This document shows positions 14,669-20,910 of a DNA stretch of 21,972 nucleotides, in pieces. The notes beneath the pieces were generated by a model. The model worked only from the letters and a program-made list of their open reading frames with translations. It had not been told where the DNA came from and made no database searches. Location: the NCBI GenBank assembly GCA_036258555.1, contig DATADL010000297.1:1-21972 (forward strand), read 5' to 3'. The stretch is from JALZEG01 sp036258555. Its GTDB lineage: Bacteria > Actinomycetota > CADDZG01 > WHSQ01. The position numbers were made by a program, and so were the translations under genes. Positions within the stretch are counted from its first letter, which is position 1, and the number at the start of each line of letters is the position of its first letter.

Positions 14669-15142
14669 TTGACGGAACTGGCTCGGTGGCGAGTTGTTGC
14701 GACTACCTTCTGGCTGCTCTTCGCCGTCGGAGTGTGGGTCGTAATGCGGCTTGACGAAGACCTCCACCTGTGCAAGACCGCCGTCACTAGCGGCCCGGCC
14801 GTTACGACCACCGAAACCGAGCGCACACGTCGCGGCAGCGCTGGGAGAACCAAGACGATCGAGGTTCCTGCCACCGAAGAGTCCACTAGGTCATGCGAAC
14901 CCATCGGCGTTGTGGAACTCGCTGTCCTTCTGGTCCCCTCGCTGTTGTTGATTGCTCCTGCCCTGGAGCGAATCAACATCGCGGGCCTCCTCGGGGTCGA
15001 GCTCCGCAGAGTGCAGGAGAGAGTCGAAGCTCAGGGACGCGTCGTCACCTACGTTTACGCCGACCTCCTGGGACAGAGGACGGAAGAGGCGTTCACGCAA
15101 GCCGATAAGGGTCAAGTCGTCCCCCTCCCAGCCGAAGACTGA
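14669..15142 (+). CDS. Islet gene 1: two-TM protein of unknown function
   Basis: A 157-aa protein with membrane helices at about 10-26 (VATTFWLLFAVGVWVVM) and 79-98 (VVELAVLLVPSLLLIAPAL). The loop between them (27-78) is Thr/Ser/Arg-rich with Cys35 and Cys76 that could pair outside the membrane. A C-terminal tail of about 58 residues (helical VELRRVQERVEAQGRVV) is predicted to be cytoplasmic. No family recognised. TTG 14669 was chosen because TAGG lies five bases upstream and the frame has no better start before the first helix. The second islet gene follows after 36 bp on the same strand, so the pair is probably one transcript. It has no antitoxin-like DNA-binding domain. Confidence 0.72.
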   Translation: MTELARWRVVATTFWLLFAVGVWVVMRLDEDLHLCKTAVTSGPAVTTTETERTRRGSAGRTKTIEVPATEESTRSCEPIGVVELAVLLVPSLLLIAPALERINIAGLLGVELRRVQERVEAQGRVVTYVYADLLGQRTEEAFTQADKGQVVPLPAED

Positions 15143-15178
15143 CGTAAGATTGTGGCTGTAGAGCCTGAGAGGGAGTTC

Positions 15179-15547
15179 ATGGACATCACCCTGACTCAGT
15201 CGGCGAAACGGGAACTGGACGAGTTGAGTGGCGACGTTTACGTGCGTGTCATGCGGTCGCTCAGGGACGAACTTCCGAAATCGGTCAACAAGGACCAAAC
15301 CATCCAACTCGGCGAGCTGGGCAGGAATGTTCGGGTGCACACGATCGACGATTCTCGATTGTTCGCGCTCTACGACATTCGCGACGTCAACAAGGACGGG
15401 AAGGAAGAGATCGTGGTTCTTACTCTCATGGACTTACTTCCTTCCGTAATGAAAGCGGCGGCGGGCGACCCAGGAGTACAAGGGGAAGCGGTATCGCGCT
15501 CGGCCCGGATTGGGCACCAAGTGCTACATAAACTTCAACATCTCTAG
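15179..15547 (+). CDS. Islet gene 2: RelE/ParE-fold-like small protein
   Basis: A 122-aa protein whose predicted order of elements resembles the RelE/ParE toxin fold: a first strand (MDITLTQSAK), helices (RELDELSGDVYVRVMRSLRDEL), then strands in GRNVRVHTIDDSRLFALYDIRDV and KEEIVVLTLMDLL. The wRvRv-dyRvlY-like central block is visible as NVRVHTIDDSRLFALY. The usual C-terminal His/Arg pair is replaced by MDLL, and a further 30 residues extend the fold. No antitoxin gene of a known family is adjacent; the upstream partner is a membrane protein. ATG 15179 has GAGAGGGAG just upstream; GTG 15152 is an alternative. A TTA codon at 15434 and AT-richer codons set it apart from neighbouring genes. The fold assignment is by eye and moderately uncertain. 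Confidence 0.68.
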   Translation: MDITLTQSAKRELDELSGDVYVRVMRSLRDELPKSVNKDQTIQLGELGRNVRVHTIDDSRLFALYDIRDVNKDGKEEIVVLTLMDLLPSVMKAAAGDPGVQGEAVSRSARIGHQVLHKLQHL

Positions 15548-15554
15548 GCGCACG

Positions 15555-15597
15555 GCCCACCCCGACCTGGTCCCACCGCTGGCGGACCAGTAGGGGA
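15555..15597 (+). repeat. 43-bp direct repeat, copy 2 (duplicate of the kinase 3' end)
   Basis: Matches 14506-14548 at 42 of 43 positions and includes a copy of the kinase TAG. It lies eight bases after the stop of islet gene 2 and is not part of any plus-strand gene there. It is followed at once by a GC hairpin (15600-15612) that would suit a terminator for the original, uninterrupted kinase gene. Confidence 0.97.
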
Positions 15598-15599
15598 CC

Positions 15600-15612
15600 C
15601 CGGGAGGCCCGG
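15600..15612. terminator. Short GC hairpin CCGGG-agg-CCCGG between convergent genes
   Basis: A 5-bp perfect stem with a 3-base loop immediately before the sigma-factor stop codon (complement of 15613-15615). No T-tract. It lies directly after repeat copy 2 and may be the old terminator region of the kinase gene. Weak. Confidence 0.25.
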
Positions 15613-16746
15613 TTACTCGACGTCTATGTGCGCTTCGACGCTGTGCTCGTCGGACCCCACCTTGAGGTCGGCGTGTACGCCTTCCTCGGTGTTCTCGTTC
15701 GACTGGCAGATGTACCCGGGCGGCATCATGCCCTCGGACCCCGGCGAGAGACACGCAGGGGTCTGGTCCCCCCGGTCGCCGACCCGCACGCCGATGCCAC
15801 CGACGCCGACCTCGGCCCCGCCTTCGATCCAGTGGTCGCCGGCGCCGGCGCGGAACGGCTTGTTCTTGGTCTCGGTGCCGCCCGACGACGTCGTCACCTC
15901 GACGCCGCCGACGTCCGTCTCGCGGGGCCCGTCGAAGTCGGGCAGCGGCGCGGCGTCGCGCTCGGAATGCAGCGCGTACCCCGACGACGCGGCGCCCCCT
16001 GGGTAGACCGCGAGGCCGGAAGTCGCCGCCTGCGCCCCGCGGGCACCCAACCGTTCCTGCAGGACCCCCGCGCCCGCCTCGCCGGCGAGCGGTCCCGCCG
16101 TCGCGGCGAAGAGCGCAACCGCGGAAAGGAACCCCGCCGCCGCGGGGGCCGCGACGTTCTCGCTGGACGACATGAGGCTCCTGATCGCGATCACGTGACG
16201 CTCGAAGTCGAACAGGCGGCGGACCTTGACGGCGACGAGGACTCCGCTCGCGGAGGCCACGTCGAGAAGAGCGCTCAGGCGGCGGCGCGCCCGCATGCGG
16301 AGCATCTTCGTCGCGTTGGGCCCCCGCGACGACGGCGCGTACTCGTCGCCGAGCTCGGCCATGAGGATCGAGCGGTGGTCCGGGCTCAGCTTCGTCATCG
16401 CGCTCTGGACCCGGCGCCACTCGAGCCGGGCCAGGCCGGCGCGCTCGACGTCCTGGTCCGCGGCGCGGTCCGGGACGAGGCCCAGGACCTCGCGCTCGGG
16501 GCGCTTGCGCGCCTCGTCGCGGAGGAGGTTGAGGGCGATGGTGACGACGAGGGCCCACAGCGGGCGCTCGGGGTCGACCTGGTCCCACATGCGGAAGAGC
16601 CTGAGGCCGGTCTCCTGCACGATGTCGTCGCGCTTGTGCGGCGGGACGCGTTTCCCCGCCAGCATCGTGTCCAGACGCCTCGCGAGGTCAGGCCACTGCT
16701 GCTCGAAGTCGTGACTGCCCGTGTCGCCGCTCGCCGCAGAGCTCAT
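15613..16746 (-). CDS. ECF-type sigma factor fused to a TM segment and extracytoplasmic domain
   Basis: A 377-aa protein. Residues about 17-82 form sigma region 2 (KRDDIVQETGLRLFRMWDQV, then WALVVTIALNLLRDEARKR), and about 112-162 region 4 (AMTKLSPDHRSILMAEL, then ATKMLRMRARRRLSALL). A further cytoplasmic stretch (163-198) leads to a membrane helix (about 199-222, AAPAAAGFLSAVALFAATAGPLAG) and a roughly 155-residue acidic, Gly-rich outer domain with two cysteines near the end (ACLSPG, YICQSNEN) and a strand-like tail (HADLKVGSDEHSVEAHIDVE). No separate anti-sigma gene is adjacent. The fusion suggests a membrane-held sigma factor released by proteolysis, or one whose extension acts as its own anti-sigma. 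ATG 16746 has GGGGGA seven bases upstream. It is convergent with the kinase/islet genes. Confidence 0.85.
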   Translation of the reverse strand: MSSAASGDTGSHDFEQQWPDLARRLDTMLAGKRVPPHKRDDIVQETGLRLFRMWDQVDPERPLWALVVTIALNLLRDEARKRPEREVLGLVPDRAADQDVERAGLARLEWRRVQSAMTKLSPDHRSILMAELGDEYAPSSRGPNATKMLRMRARRRLSALLDVASASGVLVAVKVRRLFDFERHVIAIRSLMSSSENVAAPAAAGFLSAVALFAATAGPLAGEAGAGVLQERLGARGAQAATSGLAVYPGGAASSGYALHSERDAAPLPDFDGPRETDVGGVEVTTSSGGTETKNKPFRAGAGDHWIEGGAEVGVGGIGVRVGDRGDQTPACLSPGSEGMMPPGYICQSNENTEEGVHADLKVGSDEHSVEAHIDVE

Positions 16747-16779
16747 GCCGGAATCCCCCAAATTGGTGCGCCCGTCAGC

Positions 16780-16785
16780 ATTCTA
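16780..16785 (-). promoter_or_regulatory. Candidate -10 box TAGAAT for the sigma-factor gene
   Basis: TAGAAT on the minus strand lies 33 bp before ATG 16746, giving a leader of about 27 nt that contains the GGGGGA ribosome binding site. The -35 region (17 bp further) is weak. Confidence 0.35.
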
Positions 16786-16899
16786 CGCATACCAAGCCCA
16801 TCCTGCCGGGGGAGGGACCGCGCCCATTCTGGCCCTCGTTTTTTGGGGCGCGCCGGGGGGTAGGACAGGGCGAAACCGCCTATGCGAGGAGGTATCCAC

Positions 16900-17331
16900 A
16901 TGGCCAAGACGGCGCGGGAGATCATGACGCAGTCGGCCGAGTGCATCGGCGAGAACGACTCGGTCCTCGACGCAGCCAAGATGATGGCGAAGAACGACAT
17001 CGGCGCCATGCCCATCTGCGGCGAGGACAACCGGCTCAAGGGGATGCTCACCGACCGCGACATCGTCGTGAAGGTCATCGCCGAGGGCCGTGACCCGTCG
17101 CAGGTGCGGGCGGGCGAGCTCGGCGAAGGCAAGCCGGTGACGATCGGCGCCGACGACTCGATCGGCCTCGCCATCAGCACGATGGCCGACCACCAGGTCC
17201 GCCGGCTTCCGGTGATCGACGGGCACGACCTGATCGGGATCGTGAGCATCGGCGACATCGCCAAGAACGCGGAAGAGGACGACGTCGGCAAGCTGCTCGA
17301 GCTGATCTCGTCGGCGCCGCCGAACAACTAG
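16900..17331 (+). CDS. Two-CBS-domain protein (HRP1-like)
   Basis: A 143-aa cytoplasmic protein made of one CBS pair. CBS1 covers about 5-60 (AREIMTQSAECIGENDSVLDAAKMM to GMLTDRDIV in outline) and CBS2 about 74-130 (KPVTIGADDSIGLAIS to LIGIVSIGDIA). Stand-alone CBS pairs usually bind adenine nucleotides and sense energy state; the closest well-known comparison is the mycobacterial hypoxic response protein HRP1, though these family members are common. ATG 16900 follows a strong GAGGAGGT ribosome binding site by seven bases. Single-gene unit, closed by the strong terminator downstream. The ligand is not evident from sequence. Confidence 0.94.
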   Translation: MAKTAREIMTQSAECIGENDSVLDAAKMMAKNDIGAMPICGEDNRLKGMLTDRDIVVKVIAEGRDPSQVRAGELGEGKPVTIGADDSIGLAISTMADHQVRRLPVIDGHDLIGIVSIGDIAKNAEEDDVGKLLELISSAPPNN

Positions 17332-17348
17332 CGGATCGAGCGGTGCGT

Positions 17349-17379
17349 GGCCCGGCCCCCTGAGGGGGCCGGGCCTTTT
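17349..17379 (+). terminator. Strong rho-independent terminator of the CBS gene
   Basis: A perfect 12-bp GC stem (17349-17360 with 17364-17375) and a tga loop, followed by TTTT. It starts 17 bp after the CBS stop codon. The T-run is on the plus strand only, so it mainly serves the CBS gene; the convergent gene ends at 17385. Confidence 0.93.
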
Positions 17380-17384
17380 CCGCG

Positions 17385-18407
17385 TCAGAGGGCGGCCGCG
17401 TCGTAGAACTCACCCACTTCGACGTCGAGGGACCGCGCGCCGGCGTCGTCCGTCCGGTACACGAAGATCGTGCGGCTGCCGGAGTCCACTGCGCCCGTGA
17501 AGAAGACGTGGCTCCCGGATGCGCTCCAGGCGACGAAGTTGAAGAGCTCGCGGGTCCGCGTCCCCGGGACGGCCCTCGCGACGGCGTCGTCGACGTCGAC
17601 GAGCCCGAGAAGGACGACGTCGTGGGAGTCCTCGGCCAGGAGGGGGACCGCGATAGTGCTGCCGTCGGGCGAGAACGCGCCCTCCCACCCGCGGAACCTG
17701 CGGAAACCGCGCGGCGGCGAGACGACCACGTCCCGGCCGGTCGAGACGTCGGTCAAGTGCAGCTCGGCGCAACGGGGGCCGCACCACGCGACCACGTTGC
17801 CGTACGTGGGTCCGAGGTCGCCCGCGATCGGGAACCGGACCACGACCCGTCGCGTGCGCGGGTCCCATACGACCCCGCGCCCACGGGAGAAGAAGACGAG
17901 CCCGTCTTCGAGTGACGCCTCGGGCCAGCCGCCGCCGGGGGGCCGTACGCCCGGGACCGTCACCTCGCCGTCCACGGTGACCTCGCGGACGGAAGCGATC
18001 CGTCGGTTCGTCCCGGGCTCCTCCGTCGCGACCCAGAGCCGGTCCTCGCGCGCAGAAGGGATGAAGAACAGCGAGTCGTCGACGAGGACCTCGGGCGCGC
18101 GGTCCAGCGCGGGGTCGAGGAGATACGTCTCGTAGCCCCAGCCGAGGAGCGCGTCGCCCCGCGCGAGGAGGTGGTGGGGCGGGTCGCCCGGGTCCAGCTC
18201 CGGAACCTTCGCATGCGTGACCGCGCCCTCTGCGGACACCCGCCAGACGTCACCGTGCTTGCCGCTCAGGAACAGGTGAGGCCCGTGGTCTCCCCGGGCC
18301 GGTCGAGGCGCGCCGGAGTCGCCCGTTTCGATCACCGCCCACACCCCTGCCGCTCCGAGCAGCAGCGCGGCCGCCACCGTGAGGCCCCGTCTGGTCGCTC
18401 CGGTCAC
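17385..18407 (-). CDS. Membrane-anchored or secreted beta-propeller-like (TolB-type) protein
   Basis: A 340-aa protein with an N-terminal helix (about 9-26, LTVAAALLLGAAGVWAV), either an uncleaved signal anchor or a signal peptide. The rest is a string of short strand pairs typical of WD40/TolB-like propellers: repeated hydrophobic-W/F turns such as HLFLSGKHGDVWRVS, LFFIPSAREDRLWVA, WEGAFSPDGSTIAVP and FVAWSASGSHVFFTG. The FSPDGS phrase is characteristic of TolB/PD40 repeats. Two close cysteines (AWCGPRCAE) may form a disulfide. GTG 18407 is favoured over GTG 18413 because GGAGGAGG then lies about six bases upstream. No enzymatic residues recognised; a binding or scaffold role is likely. Divergent from pheA. 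Confidence 0.8.
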   Translation of the reverse strand: MTGATRRGLTVAAALLLGAAGVWAVIETGDSGAPRPARGDHGPHLFLSGKHGDVWRVSAEGAVTHAKVPELDPGDPPHHLLARGDALLGWGYETYLLDPALDRAPEVLVDDSLFFIPSAREDRLWVATEEPGTNRRIASVREVTVDGEVTVPGVRPPGGGWPEASLEDGLVFFSRGRGVVWDPRTRRVVVRFPIAGDLGPTYGNVVAWCGPRCAELHLTDVSTGRDVVVSPPRGFRRFRGWEGAFSPDGSTIAVPLLAEDSHDVVLLGLVDVDDAVARAVPGTRTRELFNFVAWSASGSHVFFTGAVDSGSRTIFVYRTDDAGARSLDVEVGEFYDAAAL

Positions 18408-18465
18408 GCCCACCTCCTCCGACTAGGAGACTCCCCGGGGCGCGCCACGGTTCGCGCGTTGTGCC

Positions 18466-18471
18466 TACTCT
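18466..18471 (+). promoter_or_regulatory. -10 box TACTCT of a leaderless promoter for pheA
   Basis: TACTCT ends six bases before GTG 18478, the same hexamer and spacing as at the M28 peptidase gene. No Shine-Dalgarno precedes the GTG. Confidence 0.5.
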
Positions 18472-18477
18472 CTCGGC

Positions 18478-19302
18478 GTGACGACCGTCGCATACCAGGG
18501 GGAGAAGGGCGCCTACTCGGAAGAGGGGGCGGCCTCGCTGTTCCCGGACGCCGAGCTGGCGCCGCTGCCGTCGATCCGGAAGGTCTTCGAGGCCGTCGAG
18601 GTCGGGCGGGCCGCGTACGGGCTCGTGCCGGTCGACAATTCGCAGGCGGGGAGCATCAACGAGACCTACGACCTGTTCCTGAAGCACGGCCTCCACCTCG
18701 TCGCCGAGACGGTCGTGCGCGTCGACCACTGCCTGCTGGCGCTCCCGGGCACCCACGTCGACGACCTCACCGAGGTGATCTCGCACCCGCAGGCGATCGC
18801 GCAGTGTGAGGAGTTCCTCAGCGTGCTGCAGGTGACGGTGCGGCCCGAGTACGACACCGCGGGGGCCGCGAAGCGCGTCGCCGAGGGATCCCTGGGGAGC
18901 ACCGCCGCGATCGCCTCGCGCCGCGCCGGGGAGATGTACGGGCTCGAGGTGCTCGCGGAGCGCATCCAGACCTATCCCGACAACCACACGCGCTTCGGCG
19001 TCCTCGCCCGCGCTCCCGAGCCGCTGGCGCCTCCCGACAAGTCGTCTCTCGTCTTCGGGGTCGGCCACGTCGCAGGATCGCTCTATCGCTGCCTGGGCGC
19101 GTTCGCCGAGCGGCACCTCAGCCTGACGAAGCTCGAGTCGCGGCCCCGGGCGGGGCGCCCGTGGGAGTACGTCTTCTACGCCGACGTGCTCGCGCCGGCG
19201 CACGGCCCGGAGATGGTGGACGCGCTGGCGGAGCTCAGCGCGCACGCCACGTTCACCCGCCTGCTGGGCTCCTACGCGGCGGCGATCCCCGCCCGCTCGT
19301 AG
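18478..19302 (+). CDS. pheA: Prephenate dehydratase with ACT domain
   Basis: A 274-aa monofunctional prephenate dehydratase, which converts prephenate to phenylpyruvate in phenylalanine synthesis. The catalytic domain (about 1-178) shows VAYQGEKGAYSEEGA, VPVDNSQAGSI (50-60), YDTAGAAK (125-132) and the hallmark TRF (171-173, with the essential Thr). The C-terminal ACT domain (about 188-270) carries the ESRP motif (220-223) for phenylalanine feedback inhibition. No chorismate mutase domain is fused. GTG 18478 directly starts the conserved N-terminus and lies six bases after TACTCT. The aldehyde dehydrogenase gene follows 40 bp downstream with its own ribosome binding site; the two are not functionally linked in any way I can see. 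Confidence 0.96.
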   Translation: MTTVAYQGEKGAYSEEGAASLFPDAELAPLPSIRKVFEAVEVGRAAYGLVPVDNSQAGSINETYDLFLKHGLHLVAETVVRVDHCLLALPGTHVDDLTEVISHPQAIAQCEEFLSVLQVTVRPEYDTAGAAKRVAEGSLGSTAAIASRRAGEMYGLEVLAERIQTYPDNHTRFGVLARAPEPLAPPDKSSLVFGVGHVAGSLYRCLGAFAERHLSLTKLESRPRAGRPWEYVFYADVLAPAHGPEMVDALAELSAHATFTRLLGSYAAAIPARS

Positions 19303-19342
19303 ACTCGTCCACCCGACTATCACGATGTCCCAGGAGGCTTAC

Positions 19343-20824
19343 ATGGCGCGTATCGACGTACTTCCCGAGGTCACGAAGTTCCTCGAAGGACCGCTGAAGA
19401 TGACGATCGGCGGCCAACCGGTCGACGCGGTGTCGGGGAGCACGTTCGAGGTGATCGACCCGTCGACCGGCCAGACGGTCACGGAGGTACCCCGCGCCGG
19501 CGTCCCGGACGTGGACGCGGCCGTGGCGGCCGCGCGCGAGGCGTTCGACGACCGTCGCTGGACGGGCCTCCGCCCGGGCAAGCGTTCGGAGATCCTCATC
19601 AAGCTCGCCGACCTGCTCAAGCGCAACATCAACGAGCTCGCGCAGCTCGAGTCGATCGACTCCGGCAAGCCCGTGAAGCTCGCGTCCGGTGAGGTGTGGG
19701 CGGCGGCAGAGTGCTTCCGCTACTACTCGGGCTGGCCGACGAAGATCTACGGCGAGACGAACCCGACCGCGGACGACATGTTCGTGTACGCGCTGCGCGA
19801 GCCCGTCGGCGTCTGCGCCGGGATCATCCCCTGGAACTACCCGCTGATCATGGCCGCGTGGAAGCTCGGGCCCGCGCTGGCGTGCGGGAACACCTGCGTG
19901 CTGAAGCCGGCCGAGCAGTCGCCGCTCACCGCGCTCCGCCTCGCGCAGCTGTGTCTGGAGGCCGGCGTGCCGGAGGGCGTCGTGAACGTCGTCACCGGGT
20001 TCGGCGAGGAGGTGGGGCAGCCGCTCGCGCAGCACGTGGACGTCGACAAGATCGCGTTCACCGGGTCGACCGAGGTGGGCCGGAAGATCCTCCACGCGTC
20101 GGAGGGGAACCTGAAGAGGGTGACTCTCGAGCTCGGCGGGAAGTCGCCGAACATCGTCTTCTCCGACGCGAACATGCGGCGCGCGGCGAAGGGCTCGATG
20201 CTCGGCGTGTTCATGAACTCCGGGCAGATGTGCACCGCAGGGACGAGGGTGCTCGTCGAGAGCTCCGTCCACGACGAGTTCGTCGGATCGCTGGTCGACG
20301 CGACGAAGTCGATGAAGGTCGGTCCCGCTCTCGAAGAGGACACCGCCATCGGCCCGGTCATCTCCGCCGAGCAGATGGAGCGCGTGACCGGCTACATCGA
20401 GATCGGCAGGACCGAGGGAGCCGAGGTGGCGTGCGGAGGGGGCCGCGCCGAAGGGCTCGGCGACGGGTACTTCGTGGAGCCGACGGTGTTCACCGGCGTC
20501 CGCAACGACATGCGGATCGCGCAGGAGGAGATCTTCGGTCCCGTGGCCGCCGTCATCGAGGTGGCCGACGTCGACGAGGCGATAGACGTGGCGAACGACT
20601 CCATCTACGGCCTGGCGGCGGCGGTGTGGACGAGCGACGTCTCGAAGGCGCACAGGGTCGCCCGGGGGCTGAAGGCCGGGACGGTGTGGGTGAACACGGC
20701 GGGCCTGTACGACCCGAGCATCTCGTTCGGCGGGTACAAGCAGTCGGGCTTCGGTCGGGAGCTCGGCAAACACTCGATCGAGAGCTACACGCAGACGAAG
20801 AGCGTCTGGGTCAACCTGAAGTAG
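19343..20824 (+). CDS. NAD(P)+-dependent aldehyde dehydrogenase
   Basis: A 493-aa enzyme of the ALDH superfamily, oxidising an aldehyde to a carboxylic acid in the cytoplasm. Catalytic residues are in place: Asn165 (PWNYPL), Lys188 (LKPAEQSP), the cofactor loop FTGSTEVG (239-246), Glu263 (LELGGKSPN) and nucleophile Cys297 (NSGQMCTAG). The C-terminal GGYKQSGFGRELG and SYTQTKSVWVNL are typical of the betaine-aldehyde/phenylacetaldehyde dehydrogenase-like branch, but the substrate cannot be read from sequence. ATG 19343 is preceded by AGGAGG at five bases. A hairpin follows the stop at 20825-20868. Confidence 0.95.
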   Translation: MARIDVLPEVTKFLEGPLKMTIGGQPVDAVSGSTFEVIDPSTGQTVTEVPRAGVPDVDAAVAAAREAFDDRRWTGLRPGKRSEILIKLADLLKRNINELAQLESIDSGKPVKLASGEVWAAAECFRYYSGWPTKIYGETNPTADDMFVYALREPVGVCAGIIPWNYPLIMAAWKLGPALACGNTCVLKPAEQSPLTALRLAQLCLEAGVPEGVVNVVTGFGEEVGQPLAQHVDVDKIAFTGSTEVGRKILHASEGNLKRVTLELGGKSPNIVFSDANMRRAAKGSMLGVFMNSGQMCTAGTRVLVESSVHDEFVGSLVDATKSMKVGPALEEDTAIGPVISAEQMERVTGYIEIGRTEGAEVACGGGRAEGLGDGYFVEPTVFTGVRNDMRIAQEEIFGPVAAVIEVADVDEAIDVANDSIYGLAAAVWTSDVSKAHRVARGLKAGTVWVNTAGLYDPSISFGGYKQSGFGRELGKHSIESYTQTKSVWVNLK

Positions 20825-20868
20825 GGGGCCGGGGGCGTCAACCGTATTGACGCTCCGTCTCCGGCTCC
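20825..20868 (+). terminator. Two-tier hairpin after the aldehyde dehydrogenase gene
   Basis: Inner perfect stem GCGTCAA/TTGACGC (20835-20841 with 20847-20853) and outer stem GGGGCCGG/CCGGCTCC (20825-20832 with 20861-20868, one G-T pair). It begins directly after the stop codon. No T-tract, so it may be an intrinsic-like pause or mRNA-stabilising structure rather than a classic terminator. Confidence 0.5.
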
Positions 20869-20910
20869 GCCACACTCCGATCGCGGGTTCCCGACCGGGG
20901 AGGTGGGGCT

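Larger units (their letters stand above)
14549..15554 (+). mobile_element. Low-GC two-gene islet flanked by 43-bp direct repeats
   Basis: About 1.0 kb lying between two copies of the kinase gene's 3' end. It holds a two-TM protein gene and a RelE/ParE-like gene on the plus strand. A hand count over 15301-15480 gives 100 of 180 bases G or C (56%), well below neighbouring genes, and a TTA leucine codon is used at 15434. No transposase, integrase or terminal inverted repeats are visible, so the mechanism is unknown. The layout resembles insertion at a gene's 3' end that duplicates the target, as site-specific integrative elements do, but the islet has no machinery of its own. Mobility is inferred from composition and repeats only. 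Confidence 0.55.

Noticed and set aside
14549..15554. The islet as an insertion sequence
   Set aside because: Neither gene resembles a transposase, no terminal inverted repeats were found, and a 43-bp target duplication is far longer than insertion sequences make.
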